Origin: Protula sp. h YS-2021
Taxonomy: Eukaryota > Annelida > Polychaeta > Sabellida > Serpulidae
Direction: 5' to 3'
Length of the DNA: 64,000 nt
Assembly: GCA_949752745.1 (NCBI GenBank)
Contig: OX457031.1
Span: 45,589,257-45,653,256, forward strand
Numbering within the stretch: the stretch's first letter is position 1; every line of letters begins with the position of its first letter. The translations under genes and the position numbers were made by a program. The notes under the pieces were generated by a model. It saw nothing but the letters and a program-made list of their open reading frames with translations. It did not search any database and was not told the origin of the DNA. Shown in pieces: positions 17,246 through 29,225 of this stretch.

Positions 17246-18214
17246 GATTACTCTTGCAGTCTTACTATGTCTGACCAAGGAAGACAGAAAGGGTCTACTA
17301 GGACTACTCTACGAGTACAAGTACTGGGTCAGACAGATATAACCGAGTAAAAATAAGAAAAAAAAATGACTCGCAAGCCGGTAGTTCGAACCAAACTGTC
17401 AGACTGTTTCTATATCTTAACGGACAATTCACACTGTCGGTCAATATCTAGGAACAATCTGGCAGTTGGAACGAACCAGTGAGCCGGCAACGATGTTTAC
17501 CTCCTTTTGGGAATGGACGACGGCTTATGTTGCACTGTCAGCTTTTCTGAGCTATCTCCTCTGCAGTTTTTCATCACAACGTTTTTTCCTGCCATTATAT
17601 CTATTAATATTTACGTATCTCTACTCGTATGAGTAACAGCACTTGCAAGCTGAAGTCTTGCAAGCTGAAGTCCAGTCTTGACAAATGTGTGCTGCCGCGC
17701 GAGGTATGTTGTATTGAAACATAAACCAATAAATAATCTCAAAACTTACAGTTACCCTAGTTGGCACAACCACATGCACCAACAGTGTTAGTGTAATTAT
17801 CACTGCACGTGATAAATGTACATTCTGTTATCTGTGGATGCACTTTGTGGATATATTTTTTTCATCAAGAATCTTTCCACCCCTTTAAATTTTCGACCAG
17901 TCTGCTAATGGGTTATGTAAATACCATGAAATGACTTTTTGTCCATTTGTCCGATTTGTTCCATTTGGGTTTTAAGGAGTTTTTTCTTTTATTTAAGAAA
18001 AAAGAATTACAAATGTGGAATGTTAGAAAATGTGCCTTTGAATCAATAGAAAAGTTAAAAGATTCACAACTACGTTACTTTGGTCAACAAAACACATCAA
18101 GAGCGCATTGTGTTTCAAGTAAGGAAAGAGATCAGCAAAACATTCAATCAACGGGATTGAAGTTTGTTTTCATAAAAGCGAGGCTCAGTGTGCTCCCTAG
18201 TTAAGACATGAGCT
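17246..18214. repeat. 969-bp tandem duplication, copy 1
   Basis: Every position I compared is identical to 18215-19183 (offset 969). Contains a small plus-strand frame (17947-18204, 85 codons) and a minus-strand frame (17621-17803), neither recognised. An imperfect inverted repeat lies at about 17374-17409 and 17452-17487. Confidence 0.95.
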
Positions 18215-19183
18215 GATTACTCTTGCAGTCTTACTATGTCTGACCAAGGAAGACAGAAAGGGTCTACTAGGACTACTCTACGAGTACAAGTACTGGGTCA
18301 GACAGATATAACCGAGTAAAAATAAGAAAAAAAAATGACTCGCAAGCCGGTAGTTCGAACCAAACTGTCAGACTGTTTCTATATCTTAACGGACAATTCA
18401 CACTGTCGGTCAATATCTAGGAACAATCTGGCAGTTGGAACGAACCAGTGAGCCGGCAACGATGTTTACCTCCTTTTGGGAATGGACGACGGCTTATGTT
18501 GCACTGTCAGCTTTTCTGAGCTATCTCCTCTGCAGTTTTTCATCACAACGTTTTTTCCTGCCATTATATCTATTAATATTTACGTATCTCTACTCGTATG
18601 AGTAACAGCACTTGCAAGCTGAAGTCTTGCAAGCTGAAGTCCAGTCTTGACAAATGTGTGCTGCCGCGCGAGGTATGTTGTATTGAAACATAAACCAATA
18701 AATAATCTCAAAACTTACAGTTACCCTAGTTGGCACAACCACATGCACCAACAGTGTTAGTGTAATTATCACTGCACGTGATAAATGTACATTCTGTTAT
18801 CTGTGGATGCACTTTGTGGATATATTTTTTTCATCAAGAATCTTTCCACCCCTTTAAATTTTCGACCAGTCTGCTAATGGGTTATGTAAATACCATGAAA
18901 TGACTTTTTGTCCATTTGTCCGATTTGTTCCATTTGGGTTTTAAGGAGTTTTTTCTTTTATTTAAGAAAAAAGAATTACAAATGTGGAATGTTAGAAAAT
19001 GTGCCTTTGAATCAATAGAAAAGTTAAAAGATTCACAACTACGTTACTTTGGTCAACAAAACACATCAAGAGCGCATTGTGTTTCAAGTAAGGAAAGAGA
19101 TCAGCAAAACATTCAATCAACGGGATTGAAGTTTGTTTTCATAAAAGCGAGGCTCAGTGTGCTCCCTAGTTAAGACATGAGCT
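18215..19183. repeat. 969-bp tandem duplication, copy 2
   Basis: Begins GATTACTCTTGCAG like copy 1. After it, 7 bp of a third copy (GATTACT, 19184-19190) remain, which is the junction microhomology. Confidence 0.95.
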
Positions 19184-19190
19184 GATTACT

Positions 19191-21718
19191 ACATATCCTA
19201 TCATGTATTACTGATAATTTGAACATGATGCTGTGATATTGATCTTTTGAAGTAGATCCATTATGTTCATTCTTGCAAAAAGGTAGTATGTAAGGAATTG
19301 CACTTGGGATTTAAGTTTCCGCTGGTGTGCAATTTATAGTGAGAGGCAGTTGTTTCAACAACAAAGCGTACCCAAAGCGTCTAACTTTTGTACAATAGAA
19401 TTAATTACGTTTTGTGCAAACAGTTCAAGGAGGAAATGTTTCCATATTTAACTTCCCTTGAGTCATTTGTCAGGTTCCTGATCCCTTCTTTTTCCATTTT
19501 TGTTCAAAGTCTAAGTTAAGTTGTGGTCATAAACCAATTCGGAGGCCAAACAAGGAACACGGAGAAGGAATAATAAGCAGGACAACCTTGCATGATACGC
19601 ACATCTAGATTATGTGCGAAATGAAATTTTCAACAAATATTGGTGGTGTAACTTATTGGATGATAAGAAATACAGAATTACGTTTAAAAATAAAAGAAAA
19701 TCTAGGTAACTTTAACACTTTGAAACAGTCTCTAATTTTCATAGAAAATAAAATTACCGTAAGAGGCACTTTTTGTATCCAATAATGTGTGTGTTTGACT
19801 TTGAATTAAATTAACTGGAAAGAAACTAACCACTGGTACTATTGTGGATTTCTGAAAATAATTCCCAAAATATATCTTAGTACCAAATATGCGTATCAAA
19901 TATTGGTGAAGAACGCCTTCGATACCTTCTGACGAATTTAGATATAACAGCAAAAAAAGGTACATTAATTTCAATCTCAATCTGCTCTCACCCCAGTTCC
20001 ATTCATAAAGCAGTTACTATTTTGTCCTTGGTAGCGGTAGCTTCTTTTAACCCTCATTTTTATAATAAATAGAGAGCGCTGTATATGTCAACTTAATAGT
20101 CTCTTTTTCAGTTCTAACAAGGCAGTATTGAATCAAATCGTAGTTAACGCACGTGGATACGAGCGAGTGATTTTCTCAATATTTCTATGACATGGTTGTT
20201 AGCCTACTGGGCAGTCGCTTGCTGCCACAACGGCGAGAGTGAAGTAACTGTATATGAATGGAAACATAATATTTCCATAATATTCAGAAGTGGATTCACT
20301 GCTACAGAGTTTGCCAAATAAAAAATGTATGCATAAATAAATGTTTCTAGGCAATCTCAAAATATTTATAGACCAGTTCTCTTCTCAAAATTTCCCTATA
20401 ATAATCCGTTTTAAGGACGTACATAAAAATAGGGCGTAGGTGAAGTTCTTGTTAGTGAATAATTTGGCGTTGTTTGATAAGCTGATTTTAACGTTAAAAG
20501 AATAAATCAAACGGAGCAGCACTTTTAGACTTTGCATAGGCTTCAGACTTTGAAAATTAACACCAAATAAAATATTTTGGTACCAAATATTTGTAATAAT
20601 TGTTGACGGCATGAGAGTTCTCTGTAAATAATATAGCTGCCTTACAGCGACATTGATCCCATAAGACATTTTGGGCTTACACAAAATGGCTTCTATGCAG
20701 ACATTTTGCATTTCAGATCGAATTATCTGCATAGCAACGATATTGCTCCAATAAGACGTTCTGGGCTTACACAAAACGGCCTATTTGTATACATTTGTAT
20801 ACATACGCAAAGGACCTGTGATGAAAACTGAAGTGTATCATCTGACAGTGGAGGCAATGATAGATGGTTTCACTACTACAACGAAGCACATAATACATGT
20901 GAGATAATTGCTCATAGACCTTTAATATCCAGTCAAAAATTAAATTAAATGTTGATAAGTCACGAAGTGTTGAAATATCACCAACACAATAAGATTTCGC
21001 TAAGGAGAACAAATCTCGATCGGTTTAGAGAGGACTATTAAGTGCCTAGGGAAGGTATTCGTCAAAAGCTTCACAAACACAGGTAAAAAAGGTAAGCAAA
21101 CCAGAGACAACGGTAGTCTTGAGGCTTAAGGTGTAGTGAGTCCAGTACAGAACAGTGATTATAGATGGGTAGAAATGAGCTCGTGAAACGAATGGAGAGT
21201 AGATTCTTTCAGCGTTGGCTTGGCCTTCCACCATCTTTTACAAATGTTGGATTGTATGAGTGCTGCACAAAGCTCGATCCGCCAATAAACTCATTTACAG
21301 AAAAGCAAAAGACGTCCAAAACATAACACATTTGACTGTGACACCAGACATGTGACTGCTTTCAAGGAAGATGATAATCCTGGCAGAGCTGTTCCTTGAA
21401 GTCTAAAATGGAGGAAATGAGAGACAGAAGCAAAATTACATCACAGTACAAGCAATGGATGGCAGAACTCTGACATTACTGGGGATGGGAAGATGGAGAA
21501 GCAGGCCTAACAGGTTTGCCACTTTGTAATATGCAAAACGGTGAACTGGGAAATCTGGATTTCAGATGTCGCTGGAAATCAATCCAGAATGTATTATATG
21601 CACCATATCTTCATAAATTTCGTAATTGGGGGCTTAAATTCTCACATTTTTTATGAAATCAGCTCATTACACTTGGGGATTTTTAATCACTTAGTTTATT
21701 GCTTTCGTACGACTCGGG
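19191..21718. other. AT-rich region, no gene recognised
   Basis: Minus-strand frames such as 20385-20774 are AT-driven. Two imperfect copies of a ~93-bp unit with AAGAC-TT-TGGGCTTACACAAAA occur at about 20665 and 20757. A 23-bp near-palindrome sits around GGTACC at 20580. Confidence 0.5.
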
Positions 21719-22070
21719 AAAATGTTTCCTTTTTTCTGCCAAAACCTTGTCACGCAAACTCCTCTGAGATGGCTAGGAAGACCAGATTTAGCAGAGACAC
21801 AGTATAGCATGTCTAGTTGGTCTAGCTCGATTTTTTTTAGAAATTCATCAACATTTTACATGCAAAAAATGGACATTGAAATTTAAAAATTTGAAAACCT
21901 TGTCACGCGAACTCCTCTGAGACGGCTAGGGCTAGGACGACCAAATTTGGCAGAGACATAATGTAGAATATGCAGTTGGTCCAGCTCAGTTTTTAAAGAA
22001 ATTCATGAACATTTAATATGTAGATATGAATATTGAAATTTTGCCCCGGACGCCCATTAAAAGGTAGGCA
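21719..22070 (+). repeat. ~154-bp tandem repeat, two units
   Basis: AAAACCTTGTCACGCNAACTC starts at about 21741 and 21894, each followed by CTGAGA-GGCTAGG, ACCANATTT-GCAGAGACA and TTGGTC-AGCTC. Confidence 0.85.
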
Positions 22071-22238
22071 AGCTGATAACTGTTTTGCTATCAGCATAGA
22101 TGTATTGATCGTCCGACTCTCTACAGTGAGAGCGATTACACAATGTGTGTGCAAGCTGATGTTGACTTCAGCGTTTGGGTTTTTCCCAATTACTAAGAGT
22201 GATGAAATTTGGCTCACTGTTAGAGGGTGATAAGACAT

Positions 22239-22324
22239 AGTGAAACCTGCATATTTTAAAATGAGCTTAGAAAACGATGAACATTATCTCGAAAACGGTT
22301 ACAGAGAGAGAAAGAGAGAGAGAT

Positions 22325-22369
<45 letters not shown>

Positions 22370-22674
22370 GAGAGAGAAAGAGATGAAGAGAAAGAGAGAT
22401 TTCAAGCGTATTTTCGAGCTTTAGGGCCTAACAGACGACATGCAAGAGACACCTCGATGACCTTGACTTTCTCCGTCATGGTCAAAGTCAAAAACTGGAT
22501 GGTGACCATTATCTCGAAAACGGTTAGAGACATAGGATTTTGAGCTTATTTTCGCGACCCTTTGGGCCAAAAGACGTTATATAAGAGGTACAACGGTGAC
22601 CTTGACCTCCTCGGTCATGGTCAGTCAAAACCCGGAAGTTGACCACTGTCTCGAAAACGGTTAGAGAAAAAAAA

Positions 22675-22729
<55 letters not shown>

Positions 22730-23540
22730 TTTTGAGCTTATTTCCGACTCTTTGGGCCTTGAAGACTATATGTCAGAGGTACCTCGGTGACATTGAGTTC
22801 CTCCGTCATGGTCAAAGTCAGAAACCGGAAGTTGAGCATTATCTCGAAAACAGGTAGAAATAGAGCGATTTTGAGCTTGTTTTCGACCCTTTGAGCCAAA
22901 AAGACTATATGTGAGAGAAACCTCGGTGACCTTGATCGCCACGGTTATGGTCAAAGTAAAAAACCGGAAGTTGACCATTATCACGAAAACGGTTAGAGAT
23001 AGAGCGATTTTGAGCTTATTTTCGACCTTTTCGTCATAGAAGACGACATGCAAGACGTACCCTCGGTGACGTTGACCTCCTTGGTCATGGTCAATATCAG
23101 AAACTGGAAGTTGACCATTATCTCGAAAACGGTTAGAGAGAGAGAGAGAGTGATTACGAGCTCATTTTCGACCCTTTTGGCTTTAAAAACTATATATATC
23201 AGAGGTACCTCGGTGACCTTGACCAGTTCCGTCATGGTCAAAGTCAGAAACCGAAAGTTGACCATTATCTCGAAAACGGTTACAGAGAGAGCGATTATAA
23301 GCTTATTTTCGACCCTTTGGGCTTAAAAGACTATATGTGAGAGAAACTTCGGTGACCTTGACCTTCTCGGTCATGGCCAAAGTCAAAAACCGGAAATTGA
23401 CCACTATCTCGAAAACGGTTAGAGATAGAGCGATTATAAGCTGATTTTGGGCCTAAAAGAGAAGATAAAGGAAAAGGTATCTTGGTGACTTTCACCTCCT
23501 CGTTCATAGTCAGTTTTGAATTTTAAGAGTTCAGAATCGT
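22239..23540 (+). repeat. ~140-bp minisatellite, about eight units, with internal GA expansions
   Basis: TCTCGAAAACGGTTA recurs near 22289, 22511, 22649, 22841, 22981, 23121, 23268 and 23408. Spacing is about 140 where no (GA)n has expanded. Each unit carries TGACCTTGACC-like and GGTCATGGTCAAAGTCA-like sequence. Long (GA)n runs (22312-22380, 22683-22723) sit at one fixed place in the unit. Confidence 0.95.
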
Positions 23541-23983
23541 ATTTTTTGTGGCCCCCAAGTGTAAATTTCGCTACTCGGTAGCGAAAACGGTCTAATTTTA
23601 ATAGATGTGATCAAAGAGGATTGTTATTTATTTTTCTAAATAGCGTAGCGAGAGCATACACCAAACTAAAATACCACGAATTTCACGCAACCAATCATTT
23701 TATTAGTCTGAATAGCACACAAATTGAAAACATCCCGAGAAAAAACTTGTTCAAACACATACAACTATGAATCCATTTATCTAGGCGCACACTCTAGCCT
23801 TACCTCCTCGACAGAACAACACACTCGAATTGTGAAAAAATAACGCCAATAATCTAAAACCTTCAAATGCGTTTCAGTTTACATTTCCCACTTGCGAGCC
23901 GTCTAGCATAAGATTTATCCACATTGTGTCTGATATTACTTTTAGTAACTGATTTAAGTATTGGAGATGACTATTTGACTATG

Positions 23984-24073
<90 letters not shown>

Positions 24074-25860
24074 AACGAGATTATGTCGTTCCTGTGGTAA
24101 TACTCCGGCCAGTGAACTTAGCACGGTTACAATTTTTGTAATTAAAAAAAAAATTAACATTACGTAAAATCACAAGTACTTGTATTTTGTTGTCATGGGT
24201 TTGTTGAAATGCCTTTTATCTGTTCTTATCTTGCCGCCCCCCCCCCCCCAAAAAAAAAAAAAAAAAATTGGAAGAGCTAACTTGCCCCGGGAATCTGCTC
24301 CAACACAATTTCACAGATACAAAAGATGATATACTGAAGAAACTTTAAATTTCCCTTAACTGATATGTACTATTAACTCGCTTTAACGTACAAAACCAAA
24401 GCACATATAGACTTTTACCCAACCGCCACAAAAAACAGTTTTCACATGTTCCATACAGGACCTAAGTTGGTACTCTAACTGGACAATCAACACGTTTTAA
24501 CTGAAGTTTCACACACTTTTTCTAAATTAACAAAAGCGGAAGATAAGACCTTGTCCTTCAGCAAATCACAAGGTGTTCCTCGTTTAATGCTCTTGTGTAC
24601 CACCAATTTAACAACACAATCTGGATAAATCTGTTGGCTCTGGCTCAATCTGTACTATGGAACTTTTTTCGTATAGTTTTTGTGCTTTCGCGTTTAATAT
24701 ATCAAATATTATTTTATTCACAGATTGCAACTAGTTTAACCAAACTGAAAAGCTAAGTGACGGAACGATTCTGGTTTGCAATACACTTTTATCACTTGTA
24801 TAATTTATGGCAAAAAATTAACAGGAATCAACAATTTCAAAGTCACATAGTCAGTATAAAATAATACAGAACCAAAGCATTAGGTTCACAAAAATTAAAC
24901 AGGTATTGATTTACATATTTCTGCAGGATTGTATGAAATAGGATGAACCGCCTATCATAAAGCAGAACGCCATTGAGTTTGTTGAACTACAGGCTACGCA
25001 CTTGTCAAAATACATGGAAATGGAAGTGTATTCAGTAAACTCCGCATTAACACCAGACAGTACTTCTTCAAAATGACTGTTAAATCCCCTGAAATCTTAG
25101 ACAAGGAAAACCTTCGAAACGTACGGCAGAAACACACCAGAATTCACTGATTTGTATACATCGTATTCGTAAACGCTAAGAACATATCTCATAGAATTTG
25201 GAATGACAGGTGGCTTCAAATATGTCAACAAAAGCATAAAATTAACCTTGACCCAGGCGTCCAATTTTGATATAAACTTCTTTATTTATTTTATTTAATT
25301 TCAAGCAGATGTATGGAAAATCATGTAAAACACTGAAAACATCCTTGTACCCTTCTGCACACAGACTGGCAGCAAAAAGCATTGGCGCTAAACGGTAAAT
25401 TACAAGAATGCAAATAAAAGTCGGCCATTTTAAAGTCTTGCAGGATATGTCGAAATAATTATATCACATGGAATTGGTTAATTACTTGAAACTTCTTTTT
25501 TTTTCGATCTGTCTAATAAGCAAATCACTTTCATCACAAAACGGAAGCTGCAGGAAGTAAAGCCCAATGATTTTCAATAGCTCAACTTGATTTTTTGTTC
25601 TCTCTGCATAAAACATGCCAATAAACATATTTTGTACATTTTCTATCACTTCAGTGCAACAACAAACAGACCTAGGTTTATTGCTGCATTTGCAACGTTT
25701 CACTTCTTTCAAAATTGTTTTAGTCGTCCTCTTCTTGTAATACCTTTCCGCTTTGTTGTTGTTGTTCTTTACTTCTTTATTAGCAGCATTCTTTTAATTT
25801 TTCATTAATTTATTCTACACAATGTATTAGTTTAAAATGTAAATGTACAGCTGAGTTTTA
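23541..25860. other. AT-rich region, no gene recognised
   Basis: Contains the (AT)n below and a C13-A17 run at 24239-24268. No coding-like frame on either strand. Confidence 0.5.
23987..24067 (+). repeat. (AT)n microsatellite
   Basis: About 40 uninterrupted TA dinucleotides. Confidence 0.98.
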
Positions 25861-25976
25861 CCAACACCACCATTCCATTCAGTCCCGTCAAAGATCACCT
25901 TCCAAGAAACAGCTTATCAACACCATCACTCCATTCAGTTCCAACAAAGACCATCTTCCATGAAACAGTTTACCAC
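25860..25976 (+). repeat. ~57-bp tandem duplication
   Basis: Two copies of CAACACCA-CA-TCCATTCAGT...AAGA-CA-CTTCCA-GAAACAG-TTA, at 25861 and 25918. Confidence 0.85.
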
Positions 25977-26348
25977 AGCAGTAAATAAATGCACTCTCTT
26001 CACAGACCAATTGTCGATATGAGATCAAAAACCATAATTTTAGTACAACTACCCGTTTTCAGCTTAGCCCCATTTTTGTACTTTTTACACATTGCTTTGG
26101 ACACCAACGCTAACGCAGCTAGAAAAACTCCACCATGGCAAAGTGTTAGTCACAGTTGTTGTATGAAGCAACGGGTTGCTTGAACTTTTCCGCGAGACAT
26201 TTTTACGCATTCTGATGGACGTTTTCTCTGTACCACAAAACTCCAATCAAAAGAATTCAATTTTAGAAATGACTGCATTTAAAACAGCCCGCAAGGAAAA
26301 AATTGAATTTCGCAGCCGTATGTTTTTTTTTTTTTTTGTTTGTTTGTC

Positions 26349-26379
<31 letters not shown>

Positions 26380-29188
26380 GATTATTTTTCCAAGTTTGAA
26401 ACTCATCAATCAATGTTTTTGTTCTTGGTCTATCGACTGGCTTCTATCCGTGCTGTTCAGCTGACATGCACATATCATCTCAGTGAGCAAGCCGGCACAA
26501 GCATGTATAAAAACTCATGTTCACTTTGAGCCACAAAGTGTAGGTGTAGACCAAAAGACTATTGAAAACTGGATATCAGAAAGTGTCTTTTTTTAAAGAA
26601 CAAAAAATAAAGCACAGATCAGAACGAAGATACTTCAAGGAGACGTTTATCCAGAATCTATAACCCAGTCAACCCAACTTTGGAAAGATATTCTTATTTC
26701 ACGGTAAACAACACCGCCACTTGTTGTGGAATGCCCTCCATTATTATGATTTTAACCGTTTGAATAACCCTTTAAGAATTTTTTAAAATGTCTTTAAAAT
26801 AAATAAAATAATAACCGATACTGCACGAGAGATTATCAAATCTCAAGATTTGTGCACGGAATAACTGAAAGCAGTCAAGACTTTTTGGCATTTATCTATC
26901 ACAGCTTCCAACTTAAATGCTCCTTTTACTGAAATAATACCACCACGGTATTTGCACCACACCGAACCCTTCGCTCACGAGACACCCTGTTTTATGTACT
27001 CACGATTTTATCCAGCCACAACATGACCCCTTCTACATTTGCAGAGTAGCAATCTGACTTAGCCATTTAGCTTAGCTATTTATTTCCGTTATCTATAAAA
27101 ATGTTAATTTTTGTTATCTATAAAAATGTTAATTTTTCGTCAAAACAAAAATGTCAAATAAAGATATTTAATGATAAAAATAATAGCCATAATTCAGTAC
27201 AATTTCTAATACCAATAAATTTGGAATAAAACGCACGTTACAAAACAGGGTATCGACTAAACCACTCCAAGCCTTTCACAAACTGACAGCGAAGTAAGAC
27301 CAATACATTTCTTAACTGACAAGAATAAATAATTCCAGTATTTACAAATATAAATTGATATACATTTCCCTACCAGTTTATAAGACTTAAATAAATTTGA
27401 AAACATTGAAAGCATTGTCTCAGCCCTCACTGGATAATTAAGCCTATTTGTTTTTGTTTTTTTCTTCAAATGCTTCGATTCTTTAAAATACTAAAGACTA
27501 GGTCAGGCCATCATACTGTGTAACGCTAACTTCAGATCCAACCTAAAAATCTACTGTGGGACCCGTTTAAAATGAACACGTTACTTTGAATGCTTTCTAA
27601 ATTCGAAATTATATAAACATTAAATGAATGTTGTTTTTCTCCTAGCAACTTCAAACTAGACGTGCTCTACTGAACTTGGGTTACTCCCACTCGACTACAA
27701 CTCTCCCATGCAAATTACAGCTTATTTGAAAAATCTACTTGTTTCAAACTACATGTTGACATTCAGAAGACAAGAAAAAAAGACCAATTGTGAATATCTC
27801 CAAATAGGTTGTTTCATCCGAAATGGATCCTTGAAACTAGACCATCCATTTTAAGTTAAGATACCAATGCGTAAGACTATCTACATACATCTACATTCAC
27901 AATGTAGCAGCAAGTTCGTTCAAATTAAAAGACTAGGGGAAAATATTTCATTTCGCAAACGAAATAGTCAATCCAAAACCATAAATCACCGTCTTGTAAA
28001 ACTCCAAAAAGGATTCGTGAAACGGAAAAACAGACAAAGGAAAAACAAAAGCTCAAATTTCCATGTTTCAGTTCGAGACAGAAATGGTGAATTTCCACAC
28101 ATGGAAAATTTGAACTTCATTATTTTAAACAACAACGGAAATTCACTAACGAATCCTGCGTAGCGCTAACCTCGATAGTCGCCTCTCGAAAAGAATCACA
28201 AGAAATTCATACTTATAACCTATTTTAAACCATATCCATTAGACACAGTTTCACGCAGTGCTGCAATGTAAGACAAACGAAAACACACTAACAGCACTCA
28301 AAATCTAGTCAACATCCGTGGAAAACATCATAATCAAAAACAAAACAAAACAGAAAAAAAGACTGGCAACTAAATTCAACATCTGCAATAAAAGCGACAA
28401 CCCAACACAAGAGGCAGAGACAACTAGCAGAAACACTTTCTCAAAAACATGAATGATGAACTGTATAAAATGAACTGAGCAAAGAGCAGAGTACATAATT
28501 CGTGCAAACACATGTAAGTTTCTTCAGTTGAACTACTCCTGTGTCCAGAGCATGGTGACGTCATACTAACATCAAGGCTTCGATTTAACGTCATCCGGCC
28601 TTCAAGCCGACAGTCACCAGCACACGTTTCCATCTAGCAACCTAAGTTCGTTTATTGTGTTTGGTTTGTAACACCCGTTTCAACATTATTTAGGAAACTC
28701 CACAGCGTGAGTGCAAACGGATAGAAATGGTTCCATTTAGGAGTAAGGCTTCAAGCTAAAAATCCTTGAACAAAAGTGAAAACCTGACGTTGAAAATATT
28801 CAAACGTATTGGGTCTTGAAGCGTTATAACCTACAAACATAAGCAAAATTTCAAATGACACAATCCTACTTGTCACTCATGGATTGTCACCATGACTGCC
28901 GAACACGAGGTGTTATCTAAAATTCGCGACCCCTAAAATCAGAATGTATCTAACAGGCTCGACGAAGATATATTCCACGCACACTAACATATCAAGGCAA
29001 ACAACAGTGAAACAATGGACAACAATGGCACTCATAGCTGTCCGTGACACACACGTACCTCTACACTTTCAGTTTTGACTTTGTTCCCTGGAAGGTGCGT
29101 GCAAAAACAAAACACTCGTTATTTCGTGTCCTTGACCTCAGGCGTGAAATATTCTAACACCCCCTCCCCACCTCCTTCCCCCTAATTC
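25977..29188. other. AT-rich intergenic region, no gene recognised
   Basis: Holds a T-run plus G21 tract (26320-26380), a 26-bp direct duplication at 27083-27137 and one TGACGTCA at 28557. No exon with coding-like composition was recognised. Confidence 0.5.
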
Positions 29189-29225
29189 CCCAACTCCAAT
29201 ACAGCCAGTGTGTATTGGAGTTGGG
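29189..29225. repeat. Perfect 15-bp-stem hairpin
   Basis: CCCAACTCCAATACA (29189-29203), a 7-nt loop, then TGTATTGGAGTTGGG (29211-29225), exactly complementary. Confidence 0.95.

Noticed and set aside
17374..17487. Inverted GCCGGTAGTTCGAACC / GGAACGAACC...GCCGGC as a tRNA gene or MITE
   Set aside because: The arms are imperfect, no target duplication is seen, and the B-box-like TTCGAAC stands alone.
20385..20774. 129-codon minus-strand frame with an internal repeat (CKPKMSYG / CKPRTSYW)
   Set aside because: The peptide repeat reflects a ~93-bp DNA repeat, and the rest is AT-rich with no motif.
28424..28633. Minus-strand frame METCAGDCRLEGRM as AGPS exon 1
   Set aside because: No PTS2 signal and no donor in the needed phase before the frame turns into AT-rich sequence.
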